This document shows positions 38,763 through 49,160 of a stretch of 56,439 nt of DNA, one piece after another. Within the stretch, counting starts at the first letter, position 1. Every line of letters starts with the position of its first letter. The stretch covers positions 1 through 56,439 of IMG/VR virus record IMGVR_UViG_3300034374_008412; one strand, given 5' to 3'. Source of the DNA: a virus. The position numbers and the translations under genes are program-made. A model generated the notes under the pieces. The model saw only the letters and a list, made by a program, of their open reading frames with translations, was not told where the DNA came from and searched no databases.

Positions 38763-40535
38763 CTAATTAATTGGACTACCTATTTTAGAATACTCTCTAT
38801 TTTGTGGAAGTTTCATACCACCTTCTTCTATAATATTGTAATTATTATTTCCACCATCAACAATCATATATCCATCAACCTCTTTTTTAATTTCATTAAG
38901 AGCAGATTTACCTTTACTAAAGAAATCATCAATCACTTCTAATGGAACAAACCTTCCCGATTTTTGGTATCTTTTTAAGGCTCTATCAACTATTACATCT
39001 TTAGGTACATTATCAATGTAAACTACATAAATCTTATATCCAAGTTCTTTTAATATTTTGATTAATGGAAGATACGATTTAGTATTGTTCATTGTTCCAT
39101 CATAAATTAAATCGAAATTACAAGGCAAACCAATAGTTCTATCAGACAATAAAGTATTTACAATGTCTTTAGTTTCTAAATGTGTTTGAGATGCGTTCCA
39201 ACCTTCATATTCGGGTAACATAGAACGAACTTCATCAGCATCAATTCTTAATAGTTCTTCGCTTAATAAATAAGGTGCATATTTTTTAAGGAATGTACTT
39301 TTACCACTTGCAGGAGAACCACCCATTAAAATAGCAATAGGTTCATCAGATTCAATACAAACTAAATTGTCTTTAAACTCATTAAGTATTTCTTTATGAA
39401 GTTTTTGTCTTGCAGGAGAATACTTTTTTGTTTTCTCGTTAAAGTGTTTAGACTTTGTTTGCTCCAAAGAATTTACATAATCAGTAAGTTCCTTGATGCT
39501 TTTTCTGTCAATCTTTCTTGTACCATCAGAATCAAACAATTTGTCCTTCATTTCCTTTGACATAATTGTTCCACCTTTTTCGTAGTATTCCGACCAATTA
39601 ATTTTAGTCTTACCACCTTTAGCAAATTCTTCAAACCCTTCTAATTCATTTAATGAAACACCTATTGGTCTTAAACCATAAGGCTCATTATCTAACCCGT
39701 AATCAAAAGTATATCCTGCCGATTCCATTTCTTTAAGGAAGTTCTTACTATCCTTGTAATTATAGTCGCCTTCTATGATTTTAGCTTCGTACTTTGCATA
39801 TATATCACGAGCATCTTTTGGTAACTTTTCGTAGTCCTCAAATAAATCTACCATTCCACCTTTAGCGAAAGAGCCACAAGTAGGGCAAACTTCTCCACCT
39901 TTTGCGTAATAATTACCTTTTCTTTTAGATTTATAGGCTTGTTCCCAAGGTTCTTTGCTCAATCTTCTTGCATCTACCCTTCTTGAATGTGTAGTTCTTC
40001 CACCTTTAGCGAATAAACTTATTCCCGTTCCATCCTCTACCCTAATTGTAGCATTTGGATATTTCTCTTTAAGAACTCTATAATGAGCAGGAATTAATTG
40101 CCAATCTTGAATACTAATAGCTTGTTCTAAAACTTTACGATTATCAGTATCTACTGCAACCACAGAAAAAGGAGCATTATAATTATGTATATCTTTCATA
40201 ATACTTCTTAATCTTCCACCTTTAGCAAAGTTTGTAATATAATCTCTATTAACATTATATTGAGCATTTGAAATAAACCTACTATTCCAATTAGAATTAT
40301 TTAGTCTATATGCTTCATCTTTAGTGTGATTTTGTAAATATTCTACTATATCAGAATCGGGTTTATTAATCTTTTCTCCAATTATTTCAGTCCAACCATT
40401 AGGAAGTACATTAGTTTTTACCTCATACCCCATACGTTCATAGTACGGGATAAAAGGTTCAACTGAAAGTTCGGGATGCAGTCTTTCAAGAACTACACCC
40501 CCTTTTTCAAATCTTTCTTCGTTTAAAATATCCAT
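38763..40535 (-). CDS. AKGG-punctuated polyvalent protein with zeta-toxin-like kinase
   Basis: A 590-residue protein in modules separated by FAKGG, YAKGG or EKGG. The C-terminal module has a P-loop kinase of the zeta toxin / polynucleotide kinase type: AILMGGSPASGKSTF (Walker A near 408), IDADEVRSMLPEY, a Thr-His-Glu segment, and DGTMNN. A zinc-like CPTCGSF lies between two KGG motifs. One module (SKEPWEQAYKSKRKGNYYAKGG region) is duplicated in the 40538 protein. I infer a precursor cut at KGG sites or a virion protein delivered with DNA; zeta-type kinases phosphorylate UDP-sugars or nucleotides. Confidence 0.7.
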   Translation of the reverse strand: MDILNEERFEKGGVVLERLHPELSVEPFIPYYERMGYEVKTNVLPNGWTEIIGEKINKPDSDIVEYLQNHTKDEAYRLNNSNWNSRFISNAQYNVNRDYITNFAKGGRLRSIMKDIHNYNAPFSVVAVDTDNRKVLEQAISIQDWQLIPAHYRVLKEKYPNATIRVEDGTGISLFAKGGRTTHSRRVDARRLSKEPWEQAYKSKRKGNYYAKGGEVCPTCGSFAKGGMVDLFEDYEKLPKDARDIYAKYEAKIIEGDYNYKDSKNFLKEMESAGYTFDYGLDNEPYGLRPIGVSLNELEGFEEFAKGGKTKINWSEYYEKGGTIMSKEMKDKLFDSDGTRKIDRKSIKELTDYVNSLEQTKSKHFNEKTKKYSPARQKLHKEILNEFKDNLVCIESDEPIAILMGGSPASGKSTFLKKYAPYLLSEELLRIDADEVRSMLPEYEGWNASQTHLETKDIVNTLLSDRTIGLPCNFDLIYDGTMNNTKSYLPLIKILKELGYKIYVVYIDNVPKDVIVDRALKRYQKSGRFVPLEVIDDFFSKGKSALNEIKKEVDGYMIVDGGNNNYNIIEEGGMKLPQNREYSKIGSPIN

Positions 40536-40537
40536 AA

Positions 40538-42616
40538 TTACATATTAAATTCGTTCTTCATAAATTGTGCTTGTCTGCGAGTTCTTTCATCGTAGTAAGA
40601 AGGATTATGTAATACTTGATTCATAAAATCTTCTGTATCTAAACCTCTTGCTTCTGCTTTGCGTGAAAATGAATTTTCAACATTTCCACCTTTAGCAAAT
40701 TTATCTTCATCTATTGCATAATAAATGTCTTCTCCTCTTATATAGTCATCTACACCTTCTTCTCCATATACTGCAACACTATATCCATCTAATTCAATAG
40801 CAGTATCATCATTTTGTCCATTTGAGTAAAGCATATCCATTAATTCTTCAATAGTTTGCTTATCTCTTTTTCCACTTTTTAGTTTTTTAGATAATTCTCT
40901 TGAATTAATTGAATAATTTTCTCCTTGTAATGGCTCATTTTCATCTAACCAATAGATAGCAATATCAATAATATCACTTGATGCAGTTACTCCACCTTTA
41001 GCATAGTAATTACCTTTTCTTTTTGACTTATATGCTTGTTCCCAAGGTTCTTGGCTTAATCTTGCTCTGTCTTTTCTGATTGAACGTAATGAACGAGTTT
41101 TACCACCTTTAGCAAATAAGTGTTCATAGTCTTCAAGCATATCGTATTCTTCTAATACTTCTTTTGCTTTTTCATCACTATCATAAGCAACGTATGAATC
41201 TTGTACTGCATAATAAACATCTGAATCTCTACCCCAATCTTCTGCGATAGCACTTAGAACTTTTCCACCTTTAGCGAATTTTTTACCTTTTAATCTATTT
41301 GAGAAATTATCTTCCATAAAATAGTGTAATGGTGCTTCTTTTACTGAATTATTTAATGCTGAAACCATTAATAAAGCATCTCCTTTACCTTTAACTAAAG
41401 CAACAAACTCTCTGTTATCTTTATTTGGGTTATTAGTATTTGTAACAAAAATGTCATAACCTAATTGTTTATCTACAATTACAGATTTAGTAGAACCACC
41501 TTTAGCAAAGTTAATTCCTGCACTTTCTCTTGCTGACAAAATCATATTTTCAAGACCTTTAAGTGTCTTTTTTCCATAATTAGTTTCTATTTTACCATTA
41601 GAAGAATTTATTGTGAAAATTGACTTTGCAATCGTTTCGGAATCAAATTGAGTATTTGAAATCATATCCGATAAACCTTCAATAGATTTTTTACCTCTTG
41701 ACGTTTGTATTTGACCACTCATCTCATTTGGCTCAAATATAGCTTTAACTATATCTGAATCTACCTCTCCACCTTTAGAATACATAGATGGCTTTCCACC
41801 CATCCAAGGAACTTCGTATGCTTGAACTCCTGCTCCAAGTTCTCCACCATAACCATAATCTCTTAATAAAACGTCAATTTCCTTTCTTAAATTAATTAAG
41901 AACTTTTTTTGGTCGTCTTTCTTGAATCTACCAATTTCATCACTAACAGATTCTATGAATTTAGTAGTAGCAGATATAAGGTCTTCGGTCATATCCTCAA
42001 CCTTTTTCTCAATGATTTCCTCTTTCTTTTTTTCAACTTGCTTTTTAACCTCTGTTGCAGTTTTACCTTGTGGCTTAACAACTTTTTTAGCTTCTCTCTC
42101 TGCTTCTTTTTCTATTTGCTCTACTTCCTTTTTAATTTTTGGAGCAACTTCTTTTGCAGTTGTTTTAGTTGTAGCATCAGCAGTTTTAACATTAGTACCA
42201 TCAATGATTTCATCTTTCTTTTTAAGTTCTGAAACTCTTTCTTTTTGCTCCTTATTTGTTTTAAGTCGCATAGCTTCATACTTGGCAAGAATTTCTTTAC
42301 ATTCCTCTATTGTCTTACCCGTAGCATCTTTAACTTCTGCCTTCTTTTTCTCTCTTTCCTCTTTTGTAGTTTTAGGCTTTGTAGTTCTCTTTGCAGTTGT
42401 CTTTTTTGCAGGACTTTTCTTTGGAGCAGGACTTTTTTTTGCTCCACCAATACTAAACTTTGTTTTTAATCTACCTATCTCTTTTTTCAAGTCTTCATCG
42501 GCATCTTTCTCTAATTTGCCAATCATATCTTTAAGACCTTTCAAGTAAAATTCTCTTTCTTCTCCTTTTTCAGAATCTATTACTTGCTCGAACATTGTTA
42601 AATTTTCTTTGCTCAT
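40538..42616 (-). CDS. AKGG-punctuated polyvalent coiled-coil protein
   Basis: A 692-residue protein. Residues 1-240 are a Lys/Glu/Ala-rich coiled coil with a Lys-Pro-Ala basic stretch (PKKSPAKKTTAKRTTKPK), likely DNA-binding. The rest is a string of small modules ended by YSKGG or FAKGG (six copies), 40-90 residues each. One module repeats a segment of the 38763 protein. Several modules have the look of small alpha/beta domains (FVTNTNNPNKDNREFVALVKG) but no enzyme motif. Abutment (2-nt gap) to the 38763 gene suggests a common origin. Confidence 0.65.
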   Translation of the reverse strand: MSKENLTMFEQVIDSEKGEEREFYLKGLKDMIGKLEKDADEDLKKEIGRLKTKFSIGGAKKSPAPKKSPAKKTTAKRTTKPKTTKEEREKKKAEVKDATGKTIEECKEILAKYEAMRLKTNKEQKERVSELKKKDEIIDGTNVKTADATTKTTAKEVAPKIKKEVEQIEKEAEREAKKVVKPQGKTATEVKKQVEKKKEEIIEKKVEDMTEDLISATTKFIESVSDEIGRFKKDDQKKFLINLRKEIDVLLRDYGYGGELGAGVQAYEVPWMGGKPSMYSKGGEVDSDIVKAIFEPNEMSGQIQTSRGKKSIEGLSDMISNTQFDSETIAKSIFTINSSNGKIETNYGKKTLKGLENMILSARESAGINFAKGGSTKSVIVDKQLGYDIFVTNTNNPNKDNREFVALVKGKGDALLMVSALNNSVKEAPLHYFMEDNFSNRLKGKKFAKGGKVLSAIAEDWGRDSDVYYAVQDSYVAYDSDEKAKEVLEEYDMLEDYEHLFAKGGKTRSLRSIRKDRARLSQEPWEQAYKSKRKGNYYAKGGVTASSDIIDIAIYWLDENEPLQGENYSINSRELSKKLKSGKRDKQTIEELMDMLYSNGQNDDTAIELDGYSVAVYGEEGVDDYIRGEDIYYAIDEDKFAKGGNVENSFSRKAEARGLDTEDFMNQVLHNPSYYDERTRRQAQFMKNEFNM

Positions 42617-42625
42617 AACTATTGT

Positions 42626-44083
42626 TTATTTATTCATTAAATTTAAAAGTTTTATTTTCTTTTCGATTAGTTCCTTATCTGAACCACTTGCACTTGTAAG
42701 CATTAAAGTTAATACTTTCAGTTTTTTATTAATTATATTATTTGATGGATTAATATTTTCAACAAAAGAAGTTTTATTAATTTCATCTTCTTTACCTAAT
42801 CTGTTTATTAATTGAATAGTGTTTTTATCCACTTCACTTTCAAAAGTTTTTTCAAAAATTTCATCTTCACTTAATTGTTCTCCAAACATATTAGGCTCAA
42901 TGTTTTGCTCCATTGAATTATTATACTTTGATAAAACATTTTTAAGTTTTGTTGAATTTTCTTTTGTAACTGAATTTATAATTAATGCTTTTTTATTTTT
43001 ATGCCCTTCTTTTATATCTCCAAAATCAAATGTTTTTTGTTTGATATAATCTTTTAAAGATATGTTACCATTATTTACTAAATCATTTTGAATTAAAAAT
43101 GAATCGTTTATTGAATCAATTAAACTTCCTTTTGATAAAGACTTATTTTTAATTAATGGTATAATAGCATTAACAATATTTTTAGTATAACTTTTTACTC
43201 CATCATTTTGAGAAATTTCAAGGCTATTTTCATTTAAAACTAAACTTAAAAGTATAGTGTTATACATTATTTTACCTTGCTCTGATAAACTATTTGAAGT
43301 AAATAAAGCAGAAATATCATTTTCAGTTATTAAACCACAATCAAGTAATATTTTTTTGAATCGTGAAACACTACTTACATTATTATATAATTCTGAAACA
43401 ATTTCTTGTTCATTTATCAAATCAATAAGTTGATTTTGACAACCTTCGTTCTTTTGTAATAATTGACTTATCCTAATTGACTTATCAATCTGTTTTTCAG
43501 ACTTTGCCCTACTAACATTATATTTATTTAATTCAGTAGAGTTGTATTCGTTAAAATCTACATCAATTCTAACTAAAATTGGAAACTTGAAATCATTACG
43601 ATTTAGTAAGCGATAAGGGTCTAATGTATTTCCATATCCACCATATCCAAGTTCTCTTAATAATGTTTTTCTATAATTAGCATAGTTTTCGGGATAATCA
43701 CTTTTAGCAAGTTTTAATGACATTACTCGATTATTACCACTAACAACAATACCATCTAAAGATATTATAGGAGTACCACTTGAAGTAGCACTTGTTGATA
43801 TTATAATATTTGGCTCTAAATTTTGAGCAACACTTTGAACTTTAGCTTGTGCATTTTCATCATTTTTGTAGTTCCTATCATTTACATTTCTGCCATTTTT
43901 ATCTACGGGATAGTCTTTTGAATTACTAAACGTTTTTTCATTGTGAGATGCAACTATGCTATCTAATTCACATACTGCAAAATAAGATTTTCTTATCTCA
44001 TTATTACCAATCAACAAAATTCTTTCCCTACCTTTTACGATAGGGAATGAACTAAATTTTTCTATTCTGTAACCTACTCTCAT
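42626..44083 (-). CDS. DdrB-like ParB-superfamily polyvalent protein
   Basis: A 485-residue protein. The N-terminal 190 residues match the DdrB-like ParB domain of phage P1-type polyvalent proteins: RVGYRIEKFSSFPIVKGRE, then ISTSATSSGTPIISLDGIVVSGNNRVMSL, the DG..V.GN.R core seen in ParB-like nucleases, followed by a long helical region. In P1, DdrB acts with the Dar proteins against host restriction. The C-terminal 33 residues (KLKVLTLM, SGSDKELIEKKIKLLNLM) are a tag shared with the 44098 protein. Confidence 0.75.
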   Translation of the reverse strand: MRVGYRIEKFSSFPIVKGRERILLIGNNEIRKSYFAVCELDSIVASHNEKTFSNSKDYPVDKNGRNVNDRNYKNDENAQAKVQSVAQNLEPNIIISTSATSSGTPIISLDGIVVSGNNRVMSLKLAKSDYPENYANYRKTLLRELGYGGYGNTLDPYRLLNRNDFKFPILVRIDVDFNEYNSTELNKYNVSRAKSEKQIDKSIRISQLLQKNEGCQNQLIDLINEQEIVSELYNNVSSVSRFKKILLDCGLITENDISALFTSNSLSEQGKIMYNTILLSLVLNENSLEISQNDGVKSYTKNIVNAIIPLIKNKSLSKGSLIDSINDSFLIQNDLVNNGNISLKDYIKQKTFDFGDIKEGHKNKKALIINSVTKENSTKLKNVLSKYNNSMEQNIEPNMFGEQLSEDEIFEKTFESEVDKNTIQLINRLGKEDEINKTSFVENINPSNNIINKKLKVLTLMLTSASGSDKELIEKKIKLLNLMNK

Positions 44084-44097
44084 AAATTGCTTATTGA

Positions 44098-47000
44098 TTA
44101 ACTTGCCATTTTCATTAAGTTCAGTAGTTTTATTTTCTTTTCAATTAAGGACTTTTGTTCTCCTTCGGCAGTCATAACCATTAGATTAAGAAGTTTAAGT
44201 TTTTTATCAAAAATTGAAAGTTCCTTAACTTCTTCCTTTTGTTCCTTAATTTCCTTCTTTTGTTCCTTAACAACTTTTTTACCCGTTTTTTCTTCTAAAT
44301 ATTTTTCATCAAAAATATCAAGTAGTTCATTTCCAAGGTAATCGGGATTAGGTTTTGCAAATAATATAGATGCTTCTAAAGGACTTAAAGGTTTATCGCC
44401 TAATTGTTCACGTTCCTTAATTTCAATTTCTGCTTCCTTAATAAGTTCTTCTTCATATTCTTTACCATCTATTGATTTTAATTTATCAGTAAGTAAAGCA
44501 ATATCTTCTCTGAACTTCGTTAGTTTTTCTGTTAATTGGTCTTCATTTTTAATACCTAAAGGAATTAAATACTTTTTCCAATATTCATCATTTTCACGAA
44601 CCCATCTCGACCACTCTAATCCATAGTAATTGCCTTTTAAGTATTCATCAGTAAAGTAGTCTTTTACTTTAGCAAATGAATTGAATGATTCTATAACTTT
44701 TTCTTTATTCCAAAAACTTAATAGAGGTTTAAAAGGGGTTTCATAATAATCTTTTCCGAAGAAATTTAAACTTTTATAATCAGTATCTAAATTATATCTC
44801 AAACTTTCTGCCCAATCAAATACATCTCTTAATTCTTCAATAGATTTTTTTGAACCTAATTTTAATTCTTTACCACTTAAATCAAAATTGTCTAAAACAA
44901 CAATAGGATTATCTAATGATTCCATATTGTTTTCGTTTAATGTAATATCTTCGGCAACATTATCTCCACCTAAGTCTATATCATAGCTACGCATCTCTGC
45001 ACTCGCACTTGGATTAAGCACTTCTAAAATAACTCCTTCTTTATCTCCTCTACGAGTTGAAAATTTTACTTTTTCCCCTACCTCAAATTTTGGTAATGGT
45101 TTATTCTTTTCTTCCTTCCATCCCGTTTTATAACCTCTTGGATATTCAATAATTGCATCCTTTCTAAATACATTCATTAATTCAGTTAAGTCTTCAAATG
45201 AATAATTTAACGCATCGGGGTTTACTCTTAATTGTCTTCCCTCTTGTAAAGAAGTAGGTCTAAATAATAAATCTTCATCTCTTACTAAAGGTTTGTCAAT
45301 TAAACTCGGTCTAAAAAAGTTAAGGAAGTTCCAAACTGCTTGAAGTGGATTAGATGTTCTATATCTATTATTATAATTTTTTAAATCGTTGTATTTATCA
45401 ATTATGTTTCCACTAATCTTTCTAACCTCACGCATACCATTATATTCAGTTGTTTGTTCAGTTAGCTTTTCAGTAATTTCTTTAACCTTTTCTTTTTTAA
45501 TTAAATCGGCTATTTGTTTCGGGTTTCGTGAAACTTGCCTTGTCATTTCTTCGGGGTCGAAATCATCTAAATCAAATTCATTTTTACCATCACGTTCCCA
45601 AATTTGATTAATCCTTCCCGTTTTCTCCTGCAACTTTGAATAAATAAAGGCATCTAAACTATTTTCAAGTAATGGAATAACTATACGAACATTAGCAAAT
45701 GCGTTCTTTTGTCGCCATATACGACCTTCTAATTGTGTCATATCAGTAGGATTCCAATCTACCTCACAAACGTAAAGACAAGTAGAATAGAATTGTAAGT
45801 TTACACCTTCTTTAATTGAATTTGAACCAACTAATACTTTTATTCTATCTTCATCGGGTATAGATACATATTTAGGGTTTTTTGGGTCTGTAATATCCAA
45901 TCTTCTACCTAAGAAAGCATCTTGAACTGCATCTTTTCCTTTTTGTTTCTTTTTACCAATAAAGTTTTCAGAAGCAATAATACCTACTTCGTGTTCTTTT
46001 AAACCTAAATATTCAACGCAATAATCAGTTATTAAGTTAAAACAATTTGTTCCTTTAGTCATAAAAATAACTTGACCCGACATAGGAGTTTTTGTTTTTT
46101 CGTGATGCTCTTTTACACTTTTAATACATTCTATTGCATATTCAATTTTTGGACTGCTTTGAACAAACTCGGCAGGAGTAGGGTCTTTATCATACGGAGC
46201 AAAACGATAGAAATAAGGAGATAAAGCAATAGTTCTACCATAAGTTAATGCAAATACACTTCGTATTCCTCCTGCGTTATAATCTGCTCTATTACCTTCT
46301 TCTGCATCTTTTTGTGCTTTTTTAAGCATCGCTTTGATACTACCACATTTTGTATTGTTCCAATACTCTTGGTCGGATAATTGCTCATAAGTCATTTTTC
46401 CCTCTCCGTATGATTCCAATCTTTGCCATAGTTCTTGTTGCTCTCCACTCATTTTAAGCAAAGTAGTAACTTGATTAGAATCTGAAACTTTTATGTTTTC
46501 TTCTCCTATTCTTTTATCCCATAATGGGAGTACAACCTTATTAGGTCTTCTAACCTTTGATGCTTCTTCTTCTTTTGTAGGTTTATCAATTAACGAGTAA
46601 ATTAAACCCTGCATAGCAACCACATTTCTAAAACCTTTTACAACTTGTTTATTAATAGGTTGTAGTGTTGTTGTTACTGCACTTATTGTTCCAATATCAG
46701 CAAAGAAATCAAAGAAATCTGCCATACTTCCAAAACCATTAGCTTTAAGGAAATCGTATCTAACTAAAGATAACATCGCATAAATCTCTAACGGAGTATT
46801 TGTAAATGGAGTAGCAGTAAGCAATAAGCAGTTTCCGTTAGGACTTTTCATTTGAACATATTGAGCAATAGAAAATAATTTAATCGCTTCAATAGATACA
46901 CTTCCCGTAATTGTATAACCACTTGACTTTTCTCTTTTCCCCGTTTCTTCATTTATTCTTGCTTTAACGGATGCAAATAAGTTTTTATAATTATGTGCTT

Positions 47001-48918
47001 CATCAACTACCAAATAATCCCATCCTATTTCATCAAAGAATACTTCTGTTTCAGATTGTGCTAATCCTACAAATTCAGCAGTCTTTTGTGCAATTCTTGA
47101 CTTTTCTCTTTCCCCTCTTTTATCAAGGTTTTCTTCATCCATTCCTTGCTCAATAATCCCCTCGTATCTTTTATAAAGTTTTTTACCCGTTTCATTGTCT
47201 TTAAACCCTAAAATACCTAAAGCACTTGCACTAATTATTGTAATTGAATTATCTTCTACTTCCTTTGCAAGTTCTGAATAAATACTTCTTAAATTGTATA
47301 AACCATTTACCTTGTATTGTGGTAAAAGCATTTTTATTTCTTGTAAGAATTGAGGATAAACAGAATTAGGAACAATTATTAAAGGTCTTTTACATAACCC
47401 CATATCTAAATTTTGACCTATTGTAAATATGGAACAAAATGTTTTACCCATACCTACACCATAAGCTAAACAAGAAGAACCCGTTAGCATATTAAAACCT
47501 AATGCTCTACGTTTTTCGGGTCTTATGTCCATTGTACCAACCCCTACATTCTTAACGAATTGAAATAAAATAGGAACTCTGTTTACATCAAAGTTTAATA
47601 ATCCGTTGTATTGTTGATTCCATACATTTTCAATACCTATTCTATCTACTTCCTGCAAACCTTTTTCAAGGAATAAAGCAAACAATTCATTTCCTATATC
47701 TTTTATCTCTTGCAATTTAACATACCAAGAATCTTTAATGATTGTTTCTTTACCCACACCCGATAAATAATTTTCGGGAATAGCCTTTTTATTATTTGCA
47801 TTGTATTTACCATTAACAAAGAATTTCATTACTAAATCGTAATTAACCCCCGATGGATATATAATATTATAATCTGATGCAGTATATTGAGAAAAGTCTG
47901 TGTACCAAAAAATAAAGGCTTCCTTTAATGTAAGTTTATAATCTCCAAAATAAGCATTACGACCATTTCTTGATTCGGGAACATATCCTTTCGCAGTTTC
48001 ATTAACTTTCCATTCTATTTTACCATCATCTTTTCTTATCCAAGAAGTCCAAGACCTATCAAAAGATTTTTCGTCTATTGGAACACAAGGAGAAACTTTG
48101 AAATCTTCTGCAAACTTACCATCTATTCTTATAAAAATTCTTTTTGACTTATCTGCTCCTGCAAGTGTAAGTTTATTATCATTTACTTTTGATAAAGCAT
48201 CTTTAATTGCGTTTAGATGATTTTCATAAACATCTTCCCCAAAGTTACTTACATAAAAATCTTTATCTTTTACTAATGCTTGATTTTTCTTTCTAATATT
48301 ACCACTTGCATAGTAGAATGTAGGCTTATATCTCCTACGTTCTTCATTTTCGGTATTATCAAAACATAGAACACCCTTCTTCATTAACATTTTAATATTT
48401 GAAGGATTATCTTGAATATCGTATTTTTGAAAACCACCTTGTATTGGCTTACCCGTAAATCTTTTTATATAAAGAACGTATGCTTGTTTTTCGGCTTCTG
48501 TAATAGCTTTTGAGATGAGGTTTCCATCTTTATCGTACCTTGCACCATTATATTCTTCATCTACTTCATCATACGACCAAATATTTTCGGAAGGAGAAAA
48601 ATCGGGAGAAAGTTTTGTTTCTCTTTTTTTGTCAATCCTTTTCTTTGATTTAGTTAAAGCAGTATCAATGTTTGCTACTTCACTTGGAGTTGCGTTTGTT
48701 TCATTTATAACAACCTTTTCAGTAGATACTAAAGGGTCTTCATTTGAAACTTGCATATAATCGGGAATATCTAAAGAAAACAACTTTTCTTTATCTCCAA
48801 TAATAGTTGTGTAAACTTTATCTTTATCGTATTTAGTACCCTTATGTGTTTTTACTTCTCCTAATATTTTATCGGGGTTATCTATAAACCACCTTGCGAA
48901 TTTGTCTAAATTTTCCAT
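44098..48918 (-). CDS. Giant SNF2-family helicase (DarB/strawberry-notch-like polyvalent protein)
   Basis: A 1606-residue protein with a SNF2-type helicase core: Walker A GVGMGKTF (about 487-494), DEAHNYKN near 640, LLLTATPFTN near 700, a C-terminal helicase motif VI QLEGRIWRQKN near 1067, and between them an insertion-rich segment. N- and C-terminal extensions of 480 and 500 residues look like extra modules; the last 33 residues match the tag of the 42626 protein. DarB-type proteins combine helicase and methylase domains and travel in the P1 head to shield incoming DNA. Here the methylase lies in the next gene at 49161. Confidence 0.8.
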   Translation of the reverse strand: MENLDKFARWFIDNPDKILGEVKTHKGTKYDKDKVYTTIIGDKEKLFSLDIPDYMQVSNEDPLVSTEKVVINETNATPSEVANIDTALTKSKKRIDKKRETKLSPDFSPSENIWSYDEVDEEYNGARYDKDGNLISKAITEAEKQAYVLYIKRFTGKPIQGGFQKYDIQDNPSNIKMLMKKGVLCFDNTENEERRRYKPTFYYASGNIRKKNQALVKDKDFYVSNFGEDVYENHLNAIKDALSKVNDNKLTLAGADKSKRIFIRIDGKFAEDFKVSPCVPIDEKSFDRSWTSWIRKDDGKIEWKVNETAKGYVPESRNGRNAYFGDYKLTLKEAFIFWYTDFSQYTASDYNIIYPSGVNYDLVMKFFVNGKYNANNKKAIPENYLSGVGKETIIKDSWYVKLQEIKDIGNELFALFLEKGLQEVDRIGIENVWNQQYNGLLNFDVNRVPILFQFVKNVGVGTMDIRPEKRRALGFNMLTGSSCLAYGVGMGKTFCSIFTIGQNLDMGLCKRPLIIVPNSVYPQFLQEIKMLLPQYKVNGLYNLRSIYSELAKEVEDNSITIISASALGILGFKDNETGKKLYKRYEGIIEQGMDEENLDKRGEREKSRIAQKTAEFVGLAQSETEVFFDEIGWDYLVVDEAHNYKNLFASVKARINEETGKREKSSGYTITGSVSIEAIKLFSIAQYVQMKSPNGNCLLLTATPFTNTPLEIYAMLSLVRYDFLKANGFGSMADFFDFFADIGTISAVTTTLQPINKQVVKGFRNVVAMQGLIYSLIDKPTKEEEASKVRRPNKVVLPLWDKRIGEENIKVSDSNQVTTLLKMSGEQQELWQRLESYGEGKMTYEQLSDQEYWNNTKCGSIKAMLKKAQKDAEEGNRADYNAGGIRSVFALTYGRTIALSPYFYRFAPYDKDPTPAEFVQSSPKIEYAIECIKSVKEHHEKTKTPMSGQVIFMTKGTNCFNLITDYCVEYLGLKEHEVGIIASENFIGKKKQKGKDAVQDAFLGRRLDITDPKNPKYVSIPDEDRIKVLVGSNSIKEGVNLQFYSTCLYVCEVDWNPTDMTQLEGRIWRQKNAFANVRIVIPLLENSLDAFIYSKLQEKTGRINQIWERDGKNEFDLDDFDPEEMTRQVSRNPKQIADLIKKEKVKEITEKLTEQTTEYNGMREVRKISGNIIDKYNDLKNYNNRYRTSNPLQAVWNFLNFFRPSLIDKPLVRDEDLLFRPTSLQEGRQLRVNPDALNYSFEDLTELMNVFRKDAIIEYPRGYKTGWKEEKNKPLPKFEVGEKVKFSTRRGDKEGVILEVLNPSASAEMRSYDIDLGGDNVAEDITLNENNMESLDNPIVVLDNFDLSGKELKLGSKKSIEELRDVFDWAESLRYNLDTDYKSLNFFGKDYYETPFKPLLSFWNKEKVIESFNSFAKVKDYFTDEYLKGNYYGLEWSRWVRENDEYWKKYLIPLGIKNEDQLTEKLTKFREDIALLTDKLKSIDGKEYEEELIKEAEIEIKEREQLGDKPLSPLEASILFAKPNPDYLGNELLDIFDEKYLEEKTGKKVVKEQKKEIKEQKEEVKELSIFDKKLKLLNLMVMTAEGEQKSLIEKKIKLLNLMKMAS

Positions 48919-48919
48919 T

Positions 48920-49156
48920 TTAATCTACTAATCTATTTGGGTCTAAAATTTGTTCTTTTAAATTTACTGCTTGGTCTATTGTATCTCCCAATGCCATTCT
49001 TTGTAAAATGAATTGCTCTAATTCCTTATATCCTTTTTCAGTAGATGCTAACTTACATACATAAAAAGAATCGTTTTCATTACAAAATTCATCAATGAAG
49101 GCTTTAATAGTTCTTTTTGCCTCATTAATAATGTACTTTTTATTATCTATATTCAT
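48920..49156 (-). CDS. Small protein between helicase and methyltransferase genes
   Basis: A 78-residue helical, acidic protein (IIDNKKYIINEAKRTIKAF-like start; FILQRMALGDTIDQAVNL near the end). It has the size of a small adaptor and lies with 1-4 nt gaps between the two large genes, so it may link their products. Not recognised. Confidence 0.65.
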   Translation of the reverse strand: MNIDNKKYIINEAKRTIKAFIDEFCNENDSFYVCKLASTEKGYKELEQFILQRMALGDTIDQAVNLKEQILDPNRLVD

Positions 49157-49160
49157 AACC

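Noticed and set aside
41909-42548. Long + strand frames (107, 208 and 74 codons) opposite the coiled-coil gene
   Set aside because: They are antisense readings of the Lys/Glu/Ala-rich coiled coil of the 40538 gene; Phe/Ser/Leu-rich composition with no plausible start context.
38763-42616. KGG stress-protein repeat (PF10685) as explanation of the AKGG motifs
   Set aside because: That repeat has a longer conserved context around the KGG; here only the five-residue core recurs while flanks differ, which fits a processing or linker site better.
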